Source of the DNA: an uncultured Rhizobium sp. | GTDB lineage: Bacteria; Pseudomonadota; Alphaproteobacteria; Rhizobiales; Rhizobiaceae | Reading direction: 5' to 3' | Length of the DNA: 64,000 bases | NCBI GenBank assembly: GCA_945952045.1 | Contig: CAMFHE010000026.1 | Span: 1 to 64,000 of the forward strand | Shown here: piece by piece, positions 32,262-40,795 of the stretch | Layout: each line of letters opens with the position of its first letter | Numbering within the stretch: position 1 is the stretch's first letter | Made by a program: the position numbers and the translations under genes | Notes under the pieces: model-generated | What the model was told of the DNA's origin: nothing | Databases searched by the model: none | The model's input: only the letters and a program-made list of their open reading frames with translations

Positions 32262-32645
32262 ATGGTCAGCCCGTTCGAAAGGCTGGCGCGGGCGGCCCGT
32301 TCCACGGTGGAGCGGGTCCACGGCGAGGAAATCCGTATTTCGTTCATGCTGGACGGAAAGGCGGACCCGGATCGCCCGCGCGTGACCGTCCGCGCCGTCC
32401 TCTCGACCTCCGATGCCGATCTTGTCCAGTTTCGCACTTCGCTCAACAGCGACCGCCGCACCGAATTTGCGGCCTGCGCCGCAGTGCTGGTGTTGGAGCG
32501 GTCGACCTATGATGGACCGGACGTGGTCAAGGGCGATCGCGTCAGGGCAATCGACAGGCCGGGGGAACCGGTTTGGGAAGTTTCCGGCGCGCCGGCCCGT
32601 GATGCGGGCCTTATCCGTGCGCCCCTGGTAGAGGTGGCCGGCTGA
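32262..32645 (+). CDS. Phage head-tail connector-type protein (putative)
   Basis: 127 residues, not recognised with certainty. The pattern ATG 2 bases after the decoration gene, a beta-rich body (VRAVLSTSDADLVQF) and the end SGAPARDAGLIRAPLVEVAG fits small head-completion proteins found at this position. Its stop shares a base with the next ATG. Confidence 0.55.
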   Translation: MVSPFERLARAARSTVERVHGEEIRISFMLDGKADPDRPRVTVRAVLSTSDADLVQFRTSLNSDRRTEFAACAAVLVLERSTYDGPDVVKGDRVRAIDRPGEPVWEVSGAPARDAGLIRAPLVEVAG

Positions 32646-33436
32646 TGTCCTTGACCCGTATTGCGACGCGCATCGCCATTTGCCAGGCGCTGCGCGGAAA
32701 GACCGAAGTCGGCGCCAATGTGCTCGATAGCCAGATCGGCCTTGTCGAGACCGACGCCGCCGGCAAGGTGACGTCGGTTGGCCGGAAGCCGTTCATTTCG
32801 GTCTATGCCGATAGCGCCAAGGCGCGTAGCGAAGCCGGTATCCGGTCGCTGCTGCTCAATGGCCTGACCGAGATCAATTTCGACATCGGCATTTCGACAC
32901 AACATGTCGAGGTCGATCCGGTCACCGATGAATCCGTCATCCTGCCCGGCTTGCCGGCGATCGACGACGCGATGGAATTCTATCTCGACCTCGTCGCCCG
33001 CCAGGTGCTCGACGCGCTGAACGATCCCGCCGACCCGTGGGCCGATATCTATCGCAGCTTCATCGGCGGCAAGATCGTCTCCGCCGACCGCGCCTGCGCC
33101 ACAAGCGGCGTCGCTGGCGTGCGTGTCGCCCTCCATCAAATCCGTCTGCAGGTCGATCTCTTGCCCGATCCCGTACGCGGTCGGCCGCTCGCTCCGGAAG
33201 GGCCGATGGCGCGCTTCTTCGCCCTCGTCGGAGGTCTTGATGATGATGTCACCCGCGTCAAGGCGGCGCGTATGCTTGCCCAGATCGAAGGCGATGCCAC
33301 GCCGCTGGACATCGCCATTCGCCGATACGGCTTCACCGCGGCGGAGGCGAAAGCGCTGCTGATCTCTCCTATCGACGGTGTGCCGGAAGGCGCAACGGTC
33401 GGCGAGGTCGTCACGACGATAGAGGCGGGGCCATGA
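32645..33436 (+). CDS. Hypothetical phage morphogenesis protein
   Basis: 263 residues, mainly helical, with RKPFISVYADSAKARSEAG near the start and ATPLDIAIRRYGFTAAEAKA near the end. No family assigned. Its location between the head genes and the baseplate V gene suggests a connector or tail-terminator role; this is context only. Ends in an ATGA overlap with gpV. Confidence 0.6.
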   Translation: MSLTRIATRIAICQALRGKTEVGANVLDSQIGLVETDAAGKVTSVGRKPFISVYADSAKARSEAGIRSLLLNGLTEINFDIGISTQHVEVDPVTDESVILPGLPAIDDAMEFYLDLVARQVLDALNDPADPWADIYRSFIGGKIVSADRACATSGVAGVRVALHQIRLQVDLLPDPVRGRPLAPEGPMARFFALVGGLDDDVTRVKAARMLAQIEGDATPLDIAIRRYGFTAAEAKALLISPIDGVPEGATVGEVVTTIEAGP

Positions 33437-33969
33437 ACGTCCACGATGCCGAAAAGCTGTTTTCCGAGTTGGTGCATCGTGTTGCCGAACTGGAGCGCCG
33501 CCAGCGCAACCGCCGGCGCAAGGGCACGATTGAAGAGGTCGGAACCGGCGAGAATGCCGGCAAGTACCGCGTGAAGCTGTCGGAACAGGATGGCAAACCG
33601 TATCTGACCGGCTGGCTCCGCACCCGGCAAATCGCCGGTGGTCTGGTGAAGGTCGATGCCCTGCGCTCGGAGGGCGAACAGGTCGACGTCGTCTCTGAAA
33701 ACGGCGAACTGACCGACGCCGAAATCGACCAGTCGACCTATAGCAATGCCAATCCGCGCGCCAATCCCGGCGCGCCGCTGCATATCCAGATCGGCGGGGC
33801 GACCTTCGTCATGTCGGAAGATCGCATCGCCCTGACCGCGGGCATCATCGTCATCGATGGCGTCGTGCATCTCGGCGGCGAGGGCGGTCAATTGCTTCAC
33901 CGCAAGGGCGACGCCGACAGTGGCGGCGACATCGCTGTCGGCTCCGCCGGCCGCGTCTACGCGGTCTAA
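33433..33969 (+). CDS. Baseplate assembly protein V (spike)
   Basis: 178 residues like P2 gpV: an N-terminal helix (AEKLFSELVHRVAELERRQR), an OB-fold (GTIEEVGTGENAGKYRVKLS, TGWLRTRQIAGG, GEQVDVVSENGEL) and a C-terminal beta region (MSEDRIALTAGIIVIDGVVH) that would form the trimeric needle. It forms the central spike that punctures the outer membrane. Confidence 0.9.
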   Translation: MNVHDAEKLFSELVHRVAELERRQRNRRRKGTIEEVGTGENAGKYRVKLSEQDGKPYLTGWLRTRQIAGGLVKVDALRSEGEQVDVVSENGELTDAEIDQSTYSNANPRANPGAPLHIQIGGATFVMSEDRIALTAGIIVIDGVVHLGGEGGQLLHRKGDADSGGDIAVGSAGRVYAV

Positions 33970-33984
33970 CCCAAGGAACAATCC

Positions 33985-34188
33985 ATGAAGAACTATTGCG
34001 TTCGCATCGCCTGCGAAGTGCTGGGCGTCTGGCGTGAAAAGGATAAGCCGTTTCAGCTGACCGATAAGCAGGCCGAAAATCTCGCCCCGCCCTTCGGCAA
34101 TGTCGTGTTCCCCGTGACCGAACAGGAGGAAAGCCCCGATGGCGGATTCGACGGGCCTAAATGCCGCGACCGGCGCGCCGCTCAGTGA
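33985..34188 (+). CDS. Hypothetical small protein between V and W
   Basis: 67 residues (MKNYCVRIACEVLGVWREKD), with AAGGAACAATCC before the ATG. The first 50 residues look like normal coding sequence; the last 17 overlap the gpW start by 50 bases. Similar small proteins occur here in related rhizobial prophages; function unknown. Confidence 0.55.
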   Translation: MKNYCVRIACEVLGVWREKDKPFQLTDKQAENLAPPFGNVVFPVTEQEESPDGGFDGPKCRDRRAAQ

Positions 34189-34513
34189 CTGGCCCAACGT
34201 CCAGCAGGCAATCACCAAGATTTTGACGACGCGGATCGGAACGCGCGTCATGCGTCGGACCTTCGGGTCCGACCTTCCGAACATGGTCGACCGAAAGATG
34301 ACGCCGCGCAATGTGCTGCTGGTCTATTCGGCGGCTGCCGCGGCCATTGAAAAATGGGAACCGCGCTTTCGCATGCTGCTTGGCAGCGTCGAGGAACTGA
34401 ACGCGGCCGGCCAGGTCGTTCTCACTCTCCATGGTCTCTATTACCCGCTTGGCCATCTTGGCGACTATTCGGTCGTCGAGACACAAAACCTGCGGGTAAT
34501 CTACAGCAGGTGA
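34139..34513 (+). CDS. Baseplate wedge protein W (GPW/gp25 family)
   Basis: 124 residues with the gp25 signature: VQQAITKILTTRIGTRVMRR, FGSDLPNMVDRKM, then AAAAAIEKWEPRF. It joins the tail tube and baseplate wedges. The upstream GGAGG lies inside the overlapping small gene. Confidence 0.9.
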   Translation: MADSTGLNAATGAPLSDWPNVQQAITKILTTRIGTRVMRRTFGSDLPNMVDRKMTPRNVLLVYSAAAAAIEKWEPRFRMLLGSVEELNAAGQVVLTLHGLYYPLGHLGDYSVVETQNLRVIYSR

Positions 34514-34519
34514 TCCGCA

Positions 34520-35464
34520 ATGAGCGTTTATGCCCCGACCGTGATCGATGTATCGCGGCTGCCTGCGCCTGAGATTATCGAAGCGCTGGACTTTGAAACC
34601 CTGCTCGCCGCCTTCAAGACGCGCTTCCTGACGTTCTGGAATACGCAGCGCGCAATCGATCCAAGCTTGCCGGCTTACGATACGCTCGATCTGGAAACCG
34701 ATCCGGCCGTCATCGTTGGCGAAGCCTGGTCTTATCTTCGCCTTTTGGATCGCCAGCGTGTCAACGATGGTTATCGCGCGCTGCTGGCGCCGCTGGCGAC
34801 GGGGAGCAATCTCGATGTCATCGCCGCGACCCGGAACGTCGAACGGCTAACAGTCCAGCCGGCAACATCGACGACGCCGGCCGTGATGGAAAGCGATCCC
34901 TCGCTTCTGCTCCGCTATATGCTGTCGTATGACGTGCCGGCCGCAGGGTCGGCGGGCCGCTATCTCTTCGACGCGTGGTCGGCATGGCCGCATGGCGAAG
35001 ACGGGTCTGGCATGCACGACGCCCGCGTCAATGGTTACGCCATCCATGGGCGGCGCGGCGATAGCGATCTGGTCATTACCGGGGCGGGCGGTCGAGTACC
35101 GACGACTGAAGAAATTCTAACCGTTCGGGCAGCCGTGACGGACATCAACCGCGCGCCGGATGGCGTGGCGATTACCGTCATGGCGGCGCAGCGCGTCGAG
35201 TATGCCGTTTCCCTTGTCGTCGAGGTTCCCGGAAATGGGCCGGCGCCAGAAGCGGTTCGCGCTGAAGCGGAAGAAAGGGTGCGGGCGGCGGCGGCGGGGC
35301 GCATGCTCATTGGCGGGGAAATTCCTGAAGGCCTCCTGGCCGGTGCTGGTTATGGCGCGAACGTGATCCGTGTTCGTGACCTCGCCCCCGTCGTCATTGT
35401 CGCGAACGCCTACAAGATTCCGGTCATGACCAGCCTTTCCGTGACGGTCGAGGTGCGGACATGA
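34520..35464 (+). CDS. Baseplate protein J
   Basis: 314 residues of the baseplate J/gp47 type (LDLETDPAVIVGEAWSYLRL, DRQRVNDGYRALLAPLATGS, NLDVIAATRNVERL). It forms the wedge edge of the P2-type baseplate. Ends with ATGA overlap with gene I. Confidence 0.9.
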   Translation: MSVYAPTVIDVSRLPAPEIIEALDFETLLAAFKTRFLTFWNTQRAIDPSLPAYDTLDLETDPAVIVGEAWSYLRLLDRQRVNDGYRALLAPLATGSNLDVIAATRNVERLTVQPATSTTPAVMESDPSLLLRYMLSYDVPAAGSAGRYLFDAWSAWPHGEDGSGMHDARVNGYAIHGRRGDSDLVITGAGGRVPTTEEILTVRAAVTDINRAPDGVAITVMAAQRVEYAVSLVVEVPGNGPAPEAVRAEAEERVRAAAAGRMLIGGEIPEGLLAGAGYGANVIRVRDLAPVVIVANAYKIPVMTSLSVTVEVRT

Positions 35465-36117
35465 GCGACGTCAAGACGGTTCTGCCATCTGGGAGCGAAA
35501 CATTCGAGAAGGCGCTCGCCGCAGGCATGTCGGACGCATTGCCAGTACCGTTCGCCGAACAACTCGACCCGTATCGCGCCCGCGCCGATCTCTTGAAATG
35601 GCTGGGCCATCGCGCGAGCCTCGACCTCTGGTTCGATGACTGGTCGGATGAGCGCAAGCGCGAGGCCATCGCCCAGGCGGCCGGCGCCTCGACCTTGTTT
35701 GACGGCGAGCTGGCGGCCCTGAAGACGACGCGCGGCGGGGCGATGCGCTATCTGGCGCTGGTCGATGGCGCGATCGTCGATGCCGTGTCCTATCCGGCGC
35801 TGGCGATCTGCGACGAAGCGTTTTGCGATGATGCCGTACTCGATCATCCGCCGTTTCTCGCGACCTATCTGGTCAAGGTCGAAACCGCCGAACCGCATGC
35901 GGCCTTCGTCGGCTCTGCCTTTGCTGACGAGGATTTTGCCGGCGAGACGATCACCGAACCCTATGACCGCTGCCTTGTCGCGCTTCGAGCCGCGAAGGCC
36001 ACCCACACCGAAATCCGCGCCGATTTCCAGAACGCCCGTGTGCTGACGGCCGGCGATGCCGTTGCTGCCGGCGACGCTTATCTGGCCGGCCAATACCTTG
36101 CGAGGATTAAGCTTTGA
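35461..36117 (+). CDS. Tail protein I (baseplate)
   Basis: 218 residues with the gpI features: VLPSGSETFEKALAAGMSDA, PFAEQLDPYRARADLLKWLG, HRASLDLWFDDWSDERKREA. It completes the baseplate and docks the tail fibres. The next gene starts at a TTG within its stop. Confidence 0.87.
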   Translation: MSDVKTVLPSGSETFEKALAAGMSDALPVPFAEQLDPYRARADLLKWLGHRASLDLWFDDWSDERKREAIAQAAGASTLFDGELAALKTTRGGAMRYLALVDGAIVDAVSYPALAICDEAFCDDAVLDHPPFLATYLVKVETAEPHAAFVGSAFADEDFAGETITEPYDRCLVALRAAKATHTEIRADFQNARVLTAGDAVAAGDAYLAGQYLARIKL

Positions 36118-38402
36118 CCAAGCGCAAGATTTTCAATGTGAATGAGAAGATCGCCAGCGAGGATTTGACCGCGATCGGCCTTCACAGCAATGAGACGACC
36201 GGCAATATCGTTGGCGACGCTATCGGCTATCCTCACCATTATGCGACGGTGACAGTCAGCCAGCAATCGGCGACGACGGCGGTCATTAATCCCGGCCGTC
36301 TTTTTATCTATGACAAGCTCTATGACCTCGACGAGGCGTTTTCGATCGACCTGACGCCGCGCCTTCCCCTGGTGTTGGGCGATACGGTCTGGGTCGCGCT
36401 TCTGTTGCGTGGCGAACCTGCCATGGATACGGCCCAGCGTACGGTTCGCACCAATGTCGATACCGGCACCACCGACCTGCAGACGGTCAACAAGACCGAA
36501 CGCCTGACGGTCACCTGTGTCGATCAGGTCGGCATTGCCGGCCCGACCCCGATCAAGCCGACCGTCGCCACCAACGAATGCGTCGTCGCATGGCTGTTGC
36601 TGGCCCAGACCGGTATCCAGTTGATCGAGATGGAACCGAAAAACCGCGTCAAGACCCTGTACGAGGTCGAAGGCCGCGTCGTCATCCTCGAAGCGCGCAT
36701 GGATGCCATCGAACAGGTCGCGGCGACGCTACGCACTGACCTTTCCGCGATCTCGGCGAAACAGCGTGAGGCGGTTCGCCCGGAAATCTTCAACCAGATG
36801 CGGCTCGACGTTTCGGCGGTCAAACGCGCACTGCGCATCTTCGAGAACGATCCGCGCGCCTATTTCTACGATTCCGCGCTGCTACCGACCAAGTGGGATA
36901 CGCCGAATAGCCTCTGGATGGCCCGCATCAAGGAAGGCGTTCGCTTTGCCTTCGCCAATTACCGCGATAGCCAGTTGGCGCTCTACAATCCGGCAAACCC
37001 GGATGTCCGGATCACCGAAGGCCTGATGCTGCCGAAATGGACGGAAGAGACCAAACTCTCTGTGTCGGGCGGTTCGGGCCAGAAGAACATTTCGCAGCTT
37101 GTCCATACGGAAGTCACGCTGGTTCGCCGCGAGATTTCCCGTTCGGCGGTTGCTTATGGCCCGATCGTGCAGGTTTGCCAGAACCAGCAGGATTGGGCGG
37201 CGGCCGGTCTTTCGGATTCCCGCGCCGGCCAGACATTGGCGGTTGCCGGCGAGACCTTCAATGTCGTCGGTCAATCCAGCAGTGGCGTCGGCGGTGCCTG
37301 GAATGCCGACCCGGCTTCGGTCGGCCACAAGAACTATGACGTGCAATCGGTGTCGGTCTCGACATGGACGGAAGTCTATTGGGATCAGGTCACCGAAACC
37401 TTCGGCCTGAACGGCTCGATCTATGGTCAGACCTGGCTCAACAGCCAGGCCATGATCATGACCGGCCTGAACCTGCGCTTCACCCGCGTGGGCACGGATG
37501 GCGATGTGCATATCTGCGTCTGTGAATGTGGCGAGGATGGTTCGCCGCGCATGGACAAGGTCTTGCAGCGCAGCACGGTGGCCCGCGCCAATCTTGCCAT
37601 CGGCAAGGTCCGGTTCGGCTTCCGGCCGATGCTCTTGGAGCCGGGTAAGCGTTACGCCTTTTTCCTGACCACGACCGGCAATCACCAGATCGCCTTCGTC
37701 TCGGAAAACAAGTTTGCGCAGGGGTCGCTCTTCCAGGTCACCGACGGCGCTTGGGCGCTGGTCTCGCCGACCGAAGACCTCGAATTCGATATTCTCGGCG
37801 CAAAGTTCTCGACGACGCGCACGGTGGTCGAATTCGAGCCGCTCACCCTCGATGGCGGCATGACGTATATGCGTCTTATCGCGGCGGGCTGGGCGCCGGC
37901 AGGCACAAGCCAGCTTTGGCAGTGGCAGCCGCAGGGCGATACCGAATGGTATGACATGACCCCGGAGAATGCCGACATTCTCTATGGGCTGCCGGCGCTG
38001 GTTCGTCTTCGCCTGGTCATGGTCGGCACCACCGATCTTGCCCCGGCGATTGTGCTGGACAGCAAGGCGCGCGGCGAAACCGGTCGCACCCGTGGCGACC
38101 TTCGGGCGCTGACCAAAAACATCGCCTTCGGTCTTTCGACCACCGCCATCACCGTCGATCTGACCATCGACCGGTGGAAAGCGGGCGAGCATAGCGCGGC
38201 GGTCAAGCTGGTCGTTGGCGCATCGACCCTGAACGCCACCGCGACCAGCGTCTGGCAAGACCCTGACAATCCCAAGCGCCGCCGATTGACGGCGACGTTT
38301 TCCGGCATCGCCGCCACGACATCCGCCGCTGTCCAGATCGAAGGCACCAAGACCGGTGTCGACGAATGGTTCGGCGAAAGCGTGTTCCTCATGGCGGACT
38401 AA
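36114..38402 (+). CDS. Large baseplate/tail-fibre-network protein (DUF4815-like N-terminus)
   Basis: 762 residues from TTG 36114. The N-terminus (VNEKIASEDLTAIGLHSNET, VINPGRLFIYDKLYDL) resembles DUF4815-type phage tail proteins. The middle is a helical segment (RVVILEARMDAIEQVAATLR) and the C-terminal half is beta-rich. Its place after gene I and before fibre genes suggests a fibre base or baseplate periphery protein. Domain name is tentative. Confidence 0.7.
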   Translation: MTKRKIFNVNEKIASEDLTAIGLHSNETTGNIVGDAIGYPHHYATVTVSQQSATTAVINPGRLFIYDKLYDLDEAFSIDLTPRLPLVLGDTVWVALLLRGEPAMDTAQRTVRTNVDTGTTDLQTVNKTERLTVTCVDQVGIAGPTPIKPTVATNECVVAWLLLAQTGIQLIEMEPKNRVKTLYEVEGRVVILEARMDAIEQVAATLRTDLSAISAKQREAVRPEIFNQMRLDVSAVKRALRIFENDPRAYFYDSALLPTKWDTPNSLWMARIKEGVRFAFANYRDSQLALYNPANPDVRITEGLMLPKWTEETKLSVSGGSGQKNISQLVHTEVTLVRREISRSAVAYGPIVQVCQNQQDWAAAGLSDSRAGQTLAVAGETFNVVGQSSSGVGGAWNADPASVGHKNYDVQSVSVSTWTEVYWDQVTETFGLNGSIYGQTWLNSQAMIMTGLNLRFTRVGTDGDVHICVCECGEDGSPRMDKVLQRSTVARANLAIGKVRFGFRPMLLEPGKRYAFFLTTTGNHQIAFVSENKFAQGSLFQVTDGAWALVSPTEDLEFDILGAKFSTTRTVVEFEPLTLDGGMTYMRLIAAGWAPAGTSQLWQWQPQGDTEWYDMTPENADILYGLPALVRLRLVMVGTTDLAPAIVLDSKARGETGRTRGDLRALTKNIAFGLSTTAITVDLTIDRWKAGEHSAAVKLVVGASTLNATATSVWQDPDNPKRRRLTATFSGIAATTSAAVQIEGTKTGVDEWFGESVFLMAD

Positions 38403-38413
38403 GAGGGCAATCC

Positions 38414-38599
38414 ATGGCTGCAAAGACCAAGCCGGCCTACGAGCCGGAAACGCAATATCTGTTCCGCATCCTGCGCACCATCAGGGTCGATGGTGTGCGC
38501 CTTTCACGGGCGGATGAACACGAGGCCGAAGGCGCATTCGTGAACCGGATCGTGGCGCAGGAGGGTGATGATGTCATCGATACTGCCTACGCCATCTAA
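38414..38599 (+). CDS. Small phage tail-region protein
   Basis: 61 residues (MAAKTKPAYEPETQYLFRIL, RTIRVDGVRLSRADEHEAEG). Not recognised by name. The DNA overlaps the next gene's start by about 29 bases and follows the large tail gene after 11 bases, so it belongs to the tail operon. Confidence 0.65.
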   Translation: MAAKTKPAYEPETQYLFRILRTIRVDGVRLSRADEHEAEGAFVNRIVAQEGDDVIDTAYAI

Positions 38600-39305
38600 C
38601 GGCTATCTGATCAGCCTCGACACGGCGCTCGATCCGCCGAACCTGAATTCGATCTTCGGTAGCCTTCATGCCCGCCTTGGCGAGTTGGAAGGGCAGATCG
38701 TCGATTGGGAAGGGGCGGTCGACAACCTCAACAATCTCGGCCTGCAGGTCATTGCGGAAAATCTTGAACCGCAATTGCAGGCCGCGCGCGACCAGTTCGC
38801 TTTGTTGCAGGCGCAGGCTGATGCGCTGGCCGACCAGGTCGCGGCCCTCATCGCTGCGGGCATCTTTGCGACCAGTGTCACCGTCACGCCCATCGTCGGC
38901 CTGGCGGCGACCACGGCGCAGGGAGCGATTGCCGAATTGCTGGCCAAGATCGGCGCATCTGCTGATGCGTTGACTACGGCGATCAATGCCAAGGCCGATG
39001 CAACGGCCCTTGCAGCTCTCGCGGCAGGGTCTGCCACCGTCGTCGCGGCGAACACCACCGCCGTTGCGGGTGGGGAATACTTCGTCAAAACGGCTGGCGG
39101 AGTTGTGACGATGACCCTGCCCGCCGCGCCGGCGAGCGGCAACCCGGTGACGATCTGGCGCTTCGGCGCAAACAACGTCGTCATCGCTCGCAACGGCAAG
39201 ACGATCAACGGCATCGCCGACGACATCACAATCGATAAGGACCGAATGATCGCCAACATGAAATTCATGGATGGCGGCTGGTACGCTGTTCCTGGGGGCT
39301 TTTGA
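38571..39305 (+). CDS. Putative tail fibre / fibre-associated protein
   Basis: 244 residues. A coiled-coil (LEPQLQAARDQFALLQAQAD) and Ala-rich region lead into a beta segment (TMTLPAAPASGNPVTIWRFG, then NVVIARNGKTINGIADDI) like the C-terminal tip repeats of fibres. GTG 38565, ATG 38568 and ATG 38571 are all in frame; GGAGG at 38560 favours the last. Confidence 0.65.
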   Translation: MSSILPTPSNGYLISLDTALDPPNLNSIFGSLHARLGELEGQIVDWEGAVDNLNNLGLQVIAENLEPQLQAARDQFALLQAQADALADQVAALIAAGIFATSVTVTPIVGLAATTAQGAIAELLAKIGASADALTTAINAKADATALAALAAGSATVVAANTTAVAGGEYFVKTAGGVVTMTLPAAPASGNPVTIWRFGANNVVIARNGKTINGIADDITIDKDRMIANMKFMDGGWYAVPGGF

Positions 39306-40333
39306 TGCAGCTTCTTTCTTCTTATCTGGCGTCGAGCACTTCGCTTTCAACGCCCCGTGAATGGCGTATCTATACCGTTTCGCGGCCCTTCACGCCCGAT
39401 TACGACATTGACGCCATATTGCATAGCGTCGGCGCCGGTGGTGGGGGTGCCGCCGCATGTCATAACACGTTCCCGACAGCGACAGGCGGCTGCAGCGGTT
39501 CTTATGTTCGAAAGCGCGTAACGCTGAAAGCCGGCGTAACCTACAATTTCGCCATTGGTGCTCCAGGCGTTGGCGGCATTGCCAACGCCAGCACGCCAGC
39601 TTCAAACGGCAGCAATGGTGGAGATACGACGATAACGGGCGGTGGCCTTAACATCGTCGCAGGCGGCGGGCGTGGCGGCAAGGCAACGGTAGGTGCGGTT
39701 GGAACGCCAACGGATGGCGGTTTGCCGGGAACGGCATCTGGCGGCGACCTCAACCGTATCGGCAATCGAGGCGGAAACATTCCCGCTGGCACCTATTCGG
39801 GCTCGTCATACACGGCCCATCGCGCCTCCGGTGGAGGCGGAGTACCTCTCACCGGCGAGGGTGGCCATGGTGGCGACATGGTCGTCGGCAACTATACCAT
39901 GACGGCATCCTATGCGGTGTTCGGGTCCGGTGGTGGTGGTATTGGAGCTGACGCACCTGATCTCCCTTCATCGGGGTCAGCGGGCACCAATGCCGTTCTG
40001 GGTGGCGGCGTCGGTTCATTGTCCAACCTCTTGGCCACGACTGCTCTGACCCTTCCAGGGCGCAATTTCATGGGTTTCTGGGGGGTGCTTGGCCCCGTAT
40101 CGAACGGTGGCGACGCTGGGCCGTTCTGTGGCGGGCCCGGAAATTTGCTGGCAAAGGCCGGTGTCTTTGCCGGGGGTGGCGGGCTTGCTTCATCTACTAC
40201 CACGGCGTCGCTGGTCGGCAACGATGGTCAGCTTGGCGGCGGTGGCGGCGGTGTCGCGAACGTCGCCACCAGTAACGTGCAGAAAGGTGGCGCTGGTGGC
40301 TCCGGTGTAATTCTGATGGAGATCCTCGGATGA
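39305..40333 (+). CDS. Glycine-rich tail adhesin (receptor-binding tip candidate)
   Basis: 342 residues, with long Gly-rich runs (VGAGGGGAAACHN, VAGGGRGGKATVGAVG, GSGGGGIGADAP, GGGGGGVANVA). The N-terminal TPREWRIYTVSRPF and the glycine-rich domain resemble phage adhesins that pack polyglycine helices at the fibre tip. It would determine host range. It overlaps the previous stop by one base and the next gene by 4 bases. Confidence 0.75.
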   Translation: MQLLSSYLASSTSLSTPREWRIYTVSRPFTPDYDIDAILHSVGAGGGGAAACHNTFPTATGGCSGSYVRKRVTLKAGVTYNFAIGAPGVGGIANASTPASNGSNGGDTTITGGGLNIVAGGGRGGKATVGAVGTPTDGGLPGTASGGDLNRIGNRGGNIPAGTYSGSSYTAHRASGGGGVPLTGEGGHGGDMVVGNYTMTASYAVFGSGGGGIGADAPDLPSSGSAGTNAVLGGGVGSLSNLLATTALTLPGRNFMGFWGVLGPVSNGGDAGPFCGGPGNLLAKAGVFAGGGGLASSTTTASLVGNDGQLGGGGGGVANVATSNVQKGGAGGSGVILMEILG

Positions 40334-40719
40334 CAGTAGCCATTTACAGGGTGTGGTCTGACGAAAAGCCGGAAGGCAATCTCACGATCGCCGATGAAGC
40401 CTATGTACTGGCGTTTTATCCGGGGCGTTTCGAGCTTGTTGGCCCGGTGCCAGAACCATCGCCATCGGCGCCCGTCTTCCCGACGCTCACCCGCAAGGAA
40501 CTGCGCAACGGCCTGCTGTCGATCGGCATAACCTCCGCCAACATCGAAACCCAGATCGGCTCAATCGCCGATCCAGTCGAGCGGGAAGCCGCGATGATCG
40601 ATTGGCAGGACACGCTCAACTATGAGCGGACGCACCCGCTAGTCGCGGAATTCGCCGAAGCGTTTAGCCTGCTTCCCGATCAGGTCGATGCCCTTTGGCT
40701 CTGGGCCTCGGGCCGGTAG
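40330..40719 (+). CDS. Tail fibre assembly/chaperone-type protein
   Basis: 129 residues. The C-terminal half (LTRKELRNGLLSIGITSANI, IGSIADPVEREAAMIDWQDT, FSLLPDQVDALWLWA) matches a short helical domain found in proteins encoded next to adhesins in alphaproteobacterial phages, and could be a fibre chaperone. ATGA overlap with the adhesin. Confidence 0.6.
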   Translation: MTVAIYRVWSDEKPEGNLTIADEAYVLAFYPGRFELVGPVPEPSPSAPVFPTLTRKELRNGLLSIGITSANIETQIGSIADPVEREAAMIDWQDTLNYERTHPLVAEFAEAFSLLPDQVDALWLWASGR

Positions 40720-40795
40720 CCATAACCTCAAATTAGTCGGCGCCTGTCGCGCTGGACATTCCGAACATCCCTGACCTTTAGAGTGGAGACCATGC

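Noticed and set aside
36882..38423. 513-codon antisense frame in the large tail gene
   Set aside because: Shadow of a GC-rich coding strand with no motif or ribosome-binding support.
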